The position numbers and the translations under genes are program-made. A stretch of 64,000 nucleotides of DNA from Dendrophyllia cribrosa. Lineage: Eukaryota > Cnidaria > Anthozoa > Scleractinia > Dendrophylliidae. The notes under the pieces are model-generated. The model saw nothing but the letters and a program-made list of their open reading frames with translations. It searched no databases and was not told the origin of the DNA. The stretch lies in the NCBI GenBank assembly GCA_024195265.1, contig JAJLRJ010000006.1:24117770-24181769 (forward strand). The letters run 5' to 3'. Below are positions 24,632-36,300 of the stretch, piece by piece (position 1 is the first letter of the stretch; each line of letters starts with the position of its first letter).

Positions 24632-25561
24632 AGCACACTTGGGTCTGCATCAATGTTTTCTGAGCTTTAGTAGTTTTTCAAATAAGAACCTGCTTCATTT
24701 GTCAGGCTGAAGTGCTTCTTGTATATTAGGTGCTTAATTGATCAAATTTCAGCCTGGAGGTTCTTAATCCGAATTTTCTTTTGCGCGGGTTTGGCCAGGA
24801 CGGAAACGGATTGTAACTGGGCTAGTTTTTCAAGTTCTTTCCGTGTGCCTTGCAAACCTCGAGAATTTAATTGATGTCTCCATCTTAGTATTCTAGGAGC
24901 TAGCATTTCTTATATGATAAAAGGTAATTAGTTTTAAATAAGTACGGTATTGACCCAATTCAGAACATAAAAATTATCGTGACATAGCAACCCCTTTATG
25001 ACCTCGTTGCTCAGAGCTACATGTAGCGTCAACTTTATAAGTGATAAATAATTCAATTCATTTTGACAATTTATTTTAGTTTTAATGAATTGACGGCATT
25101 CTGCGACTTTCAATCAGGAGTGAAGCATACTTTAAACAAGGGAAACAAAAACGTTGGCTCGCATTCAATCCTGAAAAATAGACGGAGTAAGAATTCATTC
25201 CTACAGCTTCATATGAATTGCATTTGATCTTTTTTTTGGACAGTTATTCTTTCATGTGAATATTTGTTTTCATTCACTTACAGTTATAAATTTGATTTCA
25301 TGTCAAACATTTTACGCCAGGCATTCGCTCAAATAATACAAGGGGGACAGGGTAGAGGGGGGCTTTTTTATGACATGATATTTTCCCGTAACGCACTGAT
25401 CATCGGTGAATAGAGGACTTCAATATTAATCATTGGTAGTACTAAAAACATTCTATAAGACAAAGACATTGCCATGTATTATAGTACAACTTCAAGTTGC
25501 AAGAAGGTTTATCTATGCAGCAACTCCGAAGACTACATTTCAAATAATGGCGTCACTTTTC
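24632..25561. other. 3' flank of the large minus-strand gene
   Basis: This should hold the 3' UTR. On the minus strand an AATAAA at 25,070-25,075 is a possible polyadenylation signal about 490 bp past the stop. It is a six-base match only, so weak. Nothing else is recognised. Confidence 0.3.
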
Positions 25562-25813
25562 TCATGTTGCCACAGACTCTTTGATTTTTTCCAAAAGCTG
25601 CTCCAACTCAGAATCACGAATCGCGGCACCTTCCTCGGCTATCCTGATGTAAGGTAGCCTGACAAAGATCACACTGAGCTGCGCATCTGAAGGCCAAGAG
25701 ATATCACCAAATAAGAGCGGAATGATGGGCTTCTTAATACGATCGGCTAACATGGCCTCCCACTGACATGCCTCTGAATGAATGTATTTCTCAGTCACAC
25801 AGCAGACTAACAC
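25562..25813 (-). CDS. Exon 20: C-terminal half of TIR domain and stop
   Basis: Phase 0 entry gives VLVCCVTEKY...CQWEAMLADRIKKPIIPLLF..WPSD, the second half of a TIR fold. A Glu (visible residue 1590, in CQWEAM) sits where the catalytic glutamate of NAD-cleaving TIRs such as SARM1 lies. A Glu-rich helix follows to the TGA stop. NADase activity is inference; the glutamate is necessary but not sufficient. Confidence 0.92.
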   Translation of the reverse strand: MLVCCVTEKYIHSEACQWEAMLADRIKKPIIPLLFGDISWPSDAQLSVIFVRLPYIRIAEEGAAIRDSELEQLLEKIKESVAT

Positions 25814-28800
25814 CTATGCCGGGTAATAAATTGGTAATAAATTAGAACTACAATCTTCCGAGGTGTATAAATGGGTACCAGGTGTATAAATGGGTACCGG
25901 CGACAAAAAAATGCTGGGGGTAACCCTGCGATGGACTAGCATCCCATCCAGGGGGGAGTAGCAATATTCCTAGTCGCTTCATGCTACAGAAACCGGGTTT
26001 AAGCTCCGGCCGTTGTGAGCCTTCTGGCTCGTGTGCGCGACTTTACTTTTTTACAATCTTCCGAAAGGAGCTCCGTTTAGAACACATTTCGGTTTTCGTT
26101 CGTCAAAGTTTCCGTAATCATCTATTCAGTTCCCCCTCTTAAATAAGCCCCCCTTTTTTGGAGCAAAAAATTTATTAAGCCCCTCCCTCCCTCTTTTTAC
26201 GAGTCATGTCCCGGTTATCTGATAGTGAGCTTGGGCCGCCTGCTCTGTCAGCGGCGTTGGTTGGGTAAAAAAAATTCAAGGAATCGTTTTTGGATCGGAT
26301 AGTACTATATACGTCGAGTTTGTATTTTTTGTTTGTTACTCGCGTAAAACATGTGTCTCAAGAATTTCTCACTGATCATAGACAAACAGAAGAAACTCCA
26401 AAACTGGAAACCATTCTTCAATATTACCTTGCAAGCTTGAATCTCAGCACCTTTCTCTGCAAGCAGCGCGTCATCACCTCTCATTTCTCCACTGCTCATC
26501 CAACACGGAAGTCCACTCTCTTCAATCCTATTCTTTATTATCTCAGCGGAATTTTGAAGATCCTTCTGATACGACACGAAGACCGGAAAGCTCGAGCTGG
26601 GTGCATCAGACGTCCGGGGGGCGACCTCTGTGACATCTTTCTCTAATAATGTATTAAAAATAAAATGAATTGATAAATAATAAATAAATAAGAATTTCAG
26701 TGGCATCCCCGAGGTGGTTCTTACTTCCACTGTTTCCGTATCGAATTGGAATTTGGAAATGTTGGTTTTTGTGGTGGGAGGAAAACCGGAGAACCCAGAG
26801 AAAAACCCTCGGAGCAAGGACGAGAACCAACAACAAACTCAACCCACATATGACGTCGCTATTTTAAACAACTATTTTCTCCTGGACCCTCGATGTTACG
26901 TTAATTGAAAATTTGGGGGTAGAGGAAAACCAAAACTCACTATTTTCCAGCACTGAGCCAGTCATAAAGGGGCGGTTATTTAAACAAAGTCTAACTTAGA
27001 CCGCGCTTTAAGACACTTAATAAACCTGCACATCTGTTTATAAGTGGATCATTTCAAGTAGAGAAATGTTCTTCTAGTCTGCTAGATGCCTTATGGACAC
27101 TGTATTTAGTAAAAAACGTTTTAAACCTCAATTTTTTTTTTTCAAAACCTCGTTGCCTTTTTGTTAAACACCGTCTCAAGTTCGTTAAAATAACTGACCC
27201 CCAGTGTTCCGTTATACCCCCAACTTATCAGTTAATAAACCGAAGTTACGGTAGCGCATGCGCAACGGCAATGAGAAAGTCGGAAACATTAGTTCTACGT
27301 GTGCTTCAGAAATGTTTAAATATTTTTGACATAATCTGCAAATCAACAACAACAATAACGAGACACAAAAGTAGTATTAAAATATGTCAACGCGAAACTG
27401 TACGTAAGTAGAAATAGATGTCTTTTTCTAAGAGATAAGAAAGAAAAAACAGCAGCGAGATTTCGAGTGTTTGAGCTCAACGGGTTGAAAAATACAGTCA
27501 ACACTGCCGTGAGCGGACAACCTCAGGAAGAAGAAGAAATTGCTGCAACTGGAGCTTGCTGCTTACGGGAACGACTCTCGTAAGCGGGTATTTCAAACGA
27601 AGTTTTTGTGAAAGCGGCCGTAAATAAAGCTGTCCGCTTATGACATTCTCCGCTCAGAGAGCTTAGACTGTGTGGACACTGATAATCTTATTAATTCATT
27701 ACATAGTGACGGTTCTACGAGGTTAAATAGTCTGAAGGTCGTTGGATCCTAGTTGGTGACAATAGAGTTACACTGAAACCCATCAAAAGAACCTGTTCTC
27801 ACCTAATAAAATATCCCTGCATACGTCACAATACTTGGTGGCCAGCTTTGATAGCCCCACAATTGGATGCTGTAAGGCACGCGCCAGGTCCTGGTATGTT
27901 GCTGCTGACCCAGAAGCCTCTTTCCACTTCCTCAACACGCCTGCAGGTTAAATATTTTATTAGAATAGCGTTGCGAAGTATAGGGAACAAGACTGAGGCC
28001 TTGTTCACATAATAGTTGCTGCCACTGAACTATAACTGGAGGGTAGTATAGTAGGGATGTTTTAATCCTTTTTATCTCGTTAATGCGCTTGCGCGTAAAC
28101 GAGATGTACGATTCACAACGAAAAAAACGGGGTAAAAGTTGTTAACAAAGGTTCTTTGTTTAGTTTTGTTAACATTTGTCCGGGGGGGTTACTTATTTCT
28201 TTTTTATAGAAGCTATATTAGGGCACCGAGGATATGGTGGGTTAAACAGGTTAGGATTTCAAGAAGTGCGTCACATACCGCCACTAAAATTTTTGAGGGG
28301 CACCCCCGGACCTATTGTTAATTTCCCTAGGGTATTGAATTGTCATGAACTTGTTATGTCTTACGTTACGTTACCACAAAGGTATTACAGTTCTTAGAGC
28401 TATGACCTCACCACAAGGGTATTACAGTTCTTATTTACAGTGATTTGCGTGAGTTGCGCTTTGACATTTTTCGCGTACAGTTCTTATTTACAGTGATTTG
28501 GGTGAGTTGCGCTTTGACATTTTCCGCGCTCGACGAAGCTAAGAAATTTCACCCTGTATCTTTGTTTGCTTTTTGAGGTTTATAGCTGACATTTTCCGCG
28601 CTCGACGAAGCTTGTATGTTTGTCCGCTTTCTGAGGTTTATACGCGGGTTTATAGCAGAGTTGTTTTACAAATGTTTTAAAGCTATGACCTCATCGCCTG
28701 ACAGATTGTTTCTTATCTTGGATTTATTGTTTTTGTGGTTTTAAGCACTTAAATAGAAAATTGATAGAAAATTCTAGAAATTGGCAGGAATGTTCTGCGA

Positions 28801-30267
28801 TACCTTGTCTACTCGGGAAGATTAGCGAGTGACAAGTGGAAATGTCGTGAAAAGAAAAATTGTCAGGAATGTTCTGCGATACGTTGTGTACCCGGGATGA
28901 CTAACCCTGAAGAGCGATTTTTCAAGTCGTTAGCTAGTTACAACCGGAAAGGGATGACTAACCCTGAAGAGCGATTTTTCAAGTCGCTTAGCGAGTGACA
29001 ACCGGAAATGTTCGTGAAAAGAAAAATTGTGAGGAATGTTCTGCGATACGTTGATGACTAACCATGAAGAGCAAAAGAGTTGGTTTTCCGGCAATTTGCT
29101 CAGCTTAATTGAGTTAAACTCTAGTTAAATTTAAGCCACCAAAGCATGTAGCTTAAGCGAGTCGGCAATTAATTTTAGACAATAAGAAGCAACTTGTGGT
29201 CATTTATCTGACAAGGCTGTCAAATCGGAAATAAAACACGCGTTCTATTTTCATGCGTCGCTCGTGAAGGGGCCTAATTTGATTGTATTATACAATGGAT
29301 TTGCTTTTCTGCAAAATTAACGTTAATGTCCCTTTTCAGTAGTCATTGGAATACTGAATCATTCCTATTACGGTTTGATTATTAAAGAGAAATTTCAATT
29401 TTGAATGGTTATTAAATGTTGAGGTGTCATGATTATGCAATAGTATGCAAGAGAGGTGAGATTTTGCGTATTCAGCTAACTAAAAATGTTCCCGTTTGAT
29501 TGTGCAAGAGTATGGATTTGGCTTTTGTTCTATTTTGGAACACTGAATCATTGCCATTACGGTTTTGATTATGCAATAGTATGCAAAAGACGTAATAATT
29601 TTGCTGATTTAGTTAACAAAAGTTGATCAAGCAAGCATTATAAGCGATTTCAGCGTGTTGATTTTTTTTTAAAGGAAAAATATTGGCACTATATGGGAGC
29701 TAATTGACAAAACAAACAAAAAGACAATGTATTATTTTAGTGGCAAGCAAGACAGAGAAAACGTTCTCCGCTTATAAAAAGAAGAGGAATATCAATCAGT
29801 CGGTGTGTTATTCCCATCACATTCAAATCGTGAAGCGGACAAGACAGATACCTTAGAGTGCTCAACGTAGCTTTATCGCATTGAAATCCTGACGCAAGAG
29901 AGTTGCCTTAGAGTGCTCAACGTAGCTCAATTAGCAAAAGAATATAGCAGACTTAAAGCAAGAAAATATATATTGAAATCTATTATTTCGTAAAACAAAA
30001 TTATCAATTGTTTATAATGGTTGCTTTTGATGCTTCAGGCGGCACACACCTACCCTTAATTGTCGGGAGTACTCCCCCCCCCCCCCCCAGAATATGTATC
30101 AACAATTCACTTCCAAAAAACACGCTTTTTCCCATTCTATATTACCTTAGGTTATTGCATATTCACTGCCTTCCTAAATTTTAGACTTGCCACAAGTGTA
30201 CTGCGAAGCCCACAAGAGAGTTACGAAACTACGAAAGCTACTATGCTATCCGTTTGAGTGAGTGAGT

Positions 30268-30308
<41 letters not shown>

Positions 30309-33300
30309 GCCGATTTTGACCCGATATTCCCCGATCTTAACTCCTTTTTTGTTTTGGAACCTCGTCGGTTGTTCAACGTTTGTCGAGGATAGCTTCGCAA
30401 CCTCGTCGGTTGTTCAACGTTTGTCGAGGATAGCTTCGAATGGCCCGAATCGAATGTTCCCTCAGAAGACTATCAGATTTCTAACAAATATGGCCGGCCG
30501 TGAACTCCACGCTTTCATTTTGTAGACGTTCATTTTGCATAACCGGAATGAAAGCACGCCTTTTAAGACTTCGAAATGGAAAGAAAAAGTCCTTTAGAAG
30601 ATTTTTTTGCCTTTGTAGTGGTGGTTTGAGAGCTGAAAGCGATGAAATTTTGTCACAAGTGAGGACATGTCTTCTTTCAGAATTTATACTCGAAGCGGCA
30701 GACTTTACTAAGAATTTTCAAGCATTCCTGGAAAACTACGGTAAAGAAAGTCACATTTTTTAATGTCCATTTACTTTGTAAGAAACATTTCATAGACTGT
30801 TTCTTTGTCTTATTAGTAGCTTTTGACAAATATTTAGAAAACTTGACCACAATCGGTCGAGCGAGAAATTCGCCAGATGCTGAACAAATTTGCGTGGCCG
30901 ACAGTTTCCTTGATGCGATAATTTTAAGCGTTTTCCTCTTGAGACTAAACCAATTGGATAAGAATTGCATTCTATATACACATGAAAAGTCGGAAATTTT
31001 AGAAAACACTAGATATAATAAAGTAGGTTGCTGAATTTAAATATTATTTTGTGATGTTTATAATATAATTCGCAGACGCTAGCGCTGCAATTAGGATAAA
31101 CAAATCGCTAAGCCTTCCGGAAGCAGAAAATCACTGAATTCTGATAAGATCAGGGAAAGACATTTTCATTCAAGGAAATATTGTGTATTTGCGACAACAC
31201 TTTGAATAAACTATGAAGCCAGGAAAAACTAATACATGACAAAATCAAAGCAGTTATTAGGAACTAGAAAAATTTCACTTCGATTTAGTCTTGAAATCAC
31301 GGGGAGGGGGTTCATGATGCGTCACGCAATATTTATTTTTAAAATGTTGAAAATTATAAAAACAAAATCTTCTGAATGCGATTACATGTATTTTTTTTCT
31401 CATTACCTGTAAATTTAGGGCTTCCAAAACTTTATTGCAAATCCGGGCAGGAGAGGGGGGTCTCTCGGCTTGGAAATCCAGGGGGCAAGGGGGGGGGGGG
31501 GGGGGGAGGAAATCCTACGATAATCTAAGTAATAACAGGCGCAGTAAGCTACATGCAGTCATAGACTGCCTATTTTTTTATTAACCTCACCTTCTAACGC
31601 ATTAACGAGATGGCTTGAAGAGCCCTTTGATTTGAGAGAGGAATCTCATTATTGTGTGAAGGAATACATTAATTAGCATGGATGAACTGTGAAGTCACAG
31701 GCTATTTGATGGTTTCCCACGAGGGCTTCTAAGAACATCCTAAGTGCACTTGAAACCTACTTTGAATGTGAAGGAATAAAATGAACATGCTCGAACCCTA
31801 CGTTGTGACCATGGAAACATGACCATTTCAAAGGAGCCGAAGTAAGCTGCCACCTACCACACTTGAGAAGGCAATTGATCGATAGGAAAACAGAAGTCAA
31901 CTGAAAGACATGTGCAGCGGCGCACTTTCTCATCAGCTGTGAATCTCAATTCGCTGAGGTGTTGCGATTGAGTCAAGCTCTTCCTTGAGACATACTTAGC
32001 TTAGTGTAATACCAACAATTGTCTTTATCACACGAATGAAATGTTCTATGTTTAACCGTGTTTAAAGTTTGTTAACCAGTCTGACAGGTTTCGTTTAATT
32101 TGGAAATCATGATGTCATCATCATTCCTCGCCACCAACTGAACATTGGAAACAAGCTTTTCTTTTGTATGGGAATAGTGTCTATTTATTTATTTATTTAT
32201 TTATTTATTTACACAACTTCCACCTAGAATTCTTCAAGCAATAAAAACGGAAATACATAATGGGGGACAACACAACAGAGCCCGGCTTTAACTAAAGTGC
32301 GCACTTAAAAAAAAAACTAATAAGTGAATAATTTAATATAATGTATGTACAATTATATAAAATTGAAATGCCCCCATAGAGTTAAGGTGGCTCGACTGGG
32401 TTTTTTGGCGACACAACATCCCAACTTTAAACGGCTGATACTTCACTGTCTGAGCTCGGTCAGGCAAGCTGCTTCACACATATACTAGAGATGAAATAAA
32501 CTTTCCAAAAAAGTAGATTTGATTGACATCGGTGTTACCATAACAACGATCTGATGACGTCATGGTTTTTGCATATTAGTAGTTTTCTCAACATCTAGAC
32601 CTTAACTTTTAAAATGACTGTATGCCTCTTATAGTCTAGATGTAAGTCTTCAAGACTGCAAAGTTTGAAAAAATTCTATGAGAGCGTTTTTGAATAAAAT
32701 TGGGTTAAATATTTTCAATCAAAAATTTAAAAATTCGCATTACTTTCTGTTATTTCGTCGATACCAGCGTTTTCCTGACAAATTGAAACAATATTTTCAC
32801 CATATATTATTCATGTGCCATAAAACTACATTCCTTGAAGGTTTCATCCTGTTTGCTTCACTAGATTTCAGTTGATGTGATCAGAAGCAATGTCTCATAT
32901 ATGCTCATTCTACTCACAGAAGCAACACTTTTGTTAGGGAAGCGTTTATTTAAAAACTAGTCGATGAATTTTTTTTAAAATCTTTTGATCTAAAGTTATA
33001 CATGTAATGCGACACCTCTGCAAATTTCATGTGCATTGAATCATTTTAAGGGCGCGAAATACAATTAAAAGTATAGGGCCCTTGCATTCGTCTTCCAAAG
33101 TTTCATTGCCGTATTATTTGTTGACAGCTGGTTTATTTCAGGACTTTCTCTTTTGTCTACATTCTACATATTTGTGCACTTTTGAATAAATTTAGACTGC
33201 TAGCTGTCCCTTTTCAGTTAATCGAGCGGGCGAGCTAATCACAAAAACAAGCTCGGTGAGACTGGAGCGAGCGAACGAGCCAAAGGGAAACTGGGGGAGA

Positions 33301-36300
33301 GGCGGGAGGAAAAGGGACTGCAGTCTTTTCTGTAACTTTCGCGTTCGAATTCCCCGCCGCACCAGGGACGGAAAACTCCGATTGGTCCATAGACAATAGA
33401 AAGCTGTCAAGAAGTTTGACGAGTATTAACAATCTTGACACATCAAGTGCGAATCGATATCTCCAGTTTCACATCAGAGTTGAGACGATGACATGTAATA
33501 GTGGGAATGAAAATGTTTTAGACGATTTGTCTGGTTGCCTCGGCTGTTTAGTTTTAAAAGAAGAACAGACATTAGCGGTGGAAGCGCTTCTATCGGGGAA
33601 AGATGTCATGGCTGTGCTACCAACTGGCTTCGGAAAATCAATAATTTATCAAAGCTCTGTCCTTGTATGACAGTGGCATAAACAAAACAGTCGTTAGACT
33701 GTCAAAATTGACTACGGAGGAATTATAAACATCGCAGCTCCACGCGGCTATAACGGGAAGCGAATGGATGCTAAAATCACAACCTTGATTAAGGCAAACT
33801 TCAACTTTCTACAAGTTGAATTACTTTCTTTTTAAGCTTCCACTCTCTCTGCTAAGCTTGCTAAATGGATCTGCAAAATTAATATCCTGCAACGACGAAA
33901 ACTAAAATAGCTGTGCCCAGCGTGACAAAACAGCAGGAAATACATTCCGTGGCCAAAAGAAAAGGCATTTCAGATCCTGTCATTTCAGAGAGAAAAGCTA
34001 GAGAATGAGTTTAAACCTTTCCTACACAAAAACAAACATGCCAATTATGGCAAAAGCAACAAACCAACCGCCAGCAGAAATTACATTTTCTGTCCTTGAA
34101 TAAACGACACGAATGGAGTCCGCTTTCTAATTAATAAATGTACAATCGGTATAGTACAAAGCACTGTTCTATTTTAGCCCACATGCCGGTTTCGCGCGTG
34201 TTTAAAAGCAGAGAGACAATTAGAGGCGGGGGAGTTGTTGACAAGATTAGTTTATTTTTAATGGGTTCTCACACTTGGTGGGCGGAGTTATCTGAACGCG
34301 TTTGTTACAGAAGAGACTGCAGTCCCTCTTTCCCTTCCAGCCTCTTCCCCAGAGCCCCCTCGGTTCGTATTACTTTTCGCTCGCTCGGCGCTCGAATCGC
34401 CGATGCTGATTTCCCTTTCGTAAACGGTCGATGCCATTTTTAACGGTCGATGCCATTATTAGCAAACGGTCGATGCCATTTTTAACGGTCGATGCCATCA
34501 TTAGCATTCATTAGTAACCAAGCCTTTTTGTAATGGTCGATGCTATTTCTCTCTAGTTTATGCCTGGATTGGGACGAAAATAGGCTATCATTATTAGATC
34601 AAATTGGGCCTAGGTAAAGCGATTATTAGATCTAAGCTAGATTCACGGTTAGGTAAGATTTAGGGTTAGGGTGACCCGTTATTGATATATATTAAGAAAA
34701 GCATATTTTATAATTAAATTTTTCTTGGGTTTGCCGGATCAACCCAGTGGTCTAGTGGTAAGAGAGAGATGTTAGCATGCAGAGGTTCCGGGTTCGATTC
34801 CAGGTAATTATATTCCATTTTTCTTTTTCTGATAGAAAAAATAATTCTAAAATTGGTGAAAATTTTTCCAAGTGTCGCTAAAATGGCAACGACCGTTTAC
34901 GAAAGGGAAATGCGCATCGCCGATCGCGTATTTGCTCGCCCGCTCGACTATCCAGAGAGGGACTGCTAGCAGTCTAGAATAAATTTTAAACGTGTTACAA
35001 GTGCATAACCGCAGCCTTATGTTAATTGCCATTGTAGTCATTGTACTATGAAAAGAATTTTCACGATCGCTTTGGAGCATGCAGGCATGGCAAACGTGTT
35101 GTTTCAAAAGCGCACAAATATGTAGAACGTAAACAAAAGAGAAAGTCCTGAAATAAACCAGCTGTCAACAAATAATACGGCAATGAAACTTTGGAAGACG
35201 AATGCAAAAGTCCCCTATACTTTTAATTTTATTTCGCGCCCTTAAAATGATTCAATGCACTTGAAATTTGCAGAGATATCGCATTACATGTAAAACTTTA
35301 GATCAAAAGATTTAAAAAAAATTTCATCGACTAGTTTTTAAATAAACGCTTCCCTAACAAAAGTGTTACTTCTGTGAGTAGAATGAGCATATTTAAGACA
35401 TTGCTTCTGATCACATCAACTGAAATCTAGTGAAGCAAACAGGATGAAACCTTCAAGGAATGTAGTTTTATGGCACATGAATAATATATGGTGAAAATGT
35501 TGTTTCAATTTATCAGGAAAACGCTGGTATAGACGAAATAACAGAAAGTAATGCGAATTTTTAAATTTTTGATTGAAAATATTCAACCCAATTTTATTCA
35601 AAAACGCTCTCATAGAATTTTTTCAAACTTTGCAGTCTTGAAGACATACATCTAGACTATAAGAGGCATACAGTCATTTAAAAAGTTTAGGTCTAGAAGT
35701 TGAGAAAATTACTAATATGCAAAAACCATGACGTCATCAGATCGTTGTTATGGTAACACTGATGTCAATCAAATCTACTTTTTTTGGAAATTTCATTTCA
35801 TCTCTAGTTTATGTGTGAAGCAGCTTGCCTGACCGAGCTCGGACAGTGAAGTATCAGCCGTTCAAAGTTGGGGTGTTATGTCTCCAAAAAACCCAGTCGA
35901 ACCACCTTAAGAACATGTCTATCGCATTGGATAATTTAAGAAATTGAGTACGTAACGGTTAAAATATGGAATCCAACCAAAATGCGTCGTTAAAACAAGT
36001 CGACCAATTTTTGGCAATAATATGCACTTATTGACTAAGTGGAAGGGCCAATTCATGCCATGCTGGTAGGAAAGTCATATAAGAAAATGAACTGTTTACC
36101 TTGAAAGGCAAATAATTTCTAATTAACAGGGTTGCCTGTCTAATATGCTTATTCCAAAATGGCGGCCGATATATTATTCTTTTATATGCATGTTAAATAG
36201 CCCTCCGAGAAGGCTAATTTACATAGATACAAAGAACAATAAAATGGCCATTTTGGGCTAAGGTGTATACCTGGGTGGCTGGATGTGAAATCAAATTATT

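Larger units (their letters stand above)
32382..35910. mobile_element. Long-TIR DNA transposon in TTAA (3.5 kb)
   Basis: TTAA at 32,382-32,385 and 35,907-35,910 flank ends starting GGTGG(C/T)TCGACTGGGTTTTTT. The inverted arms run to about 33,238 and 34,929, roughly 0.85-0.98 kb; the right arm has an extra ~115 bp near 34,990-35,105. The centre carries a RecQ-like helicase fragment, a tRNA-like repeat and short tandem repeats, but no transposase. TTAA plus GG ends fits Kolobok or piggyBac mobilisation (inference). It lies in the intron that splits the death domain. Confidence 0.88.

Noticed and set aside
26290..26646. 118-codon plus-strand frame
   Set aside because: Antisense shadow of the first TIR exon.
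30500..31009. Opposed frames of 87 and 110 codons
   Set aside because: They overlap antisense, carry no recognisable motif and lie in the intron of the large gene.
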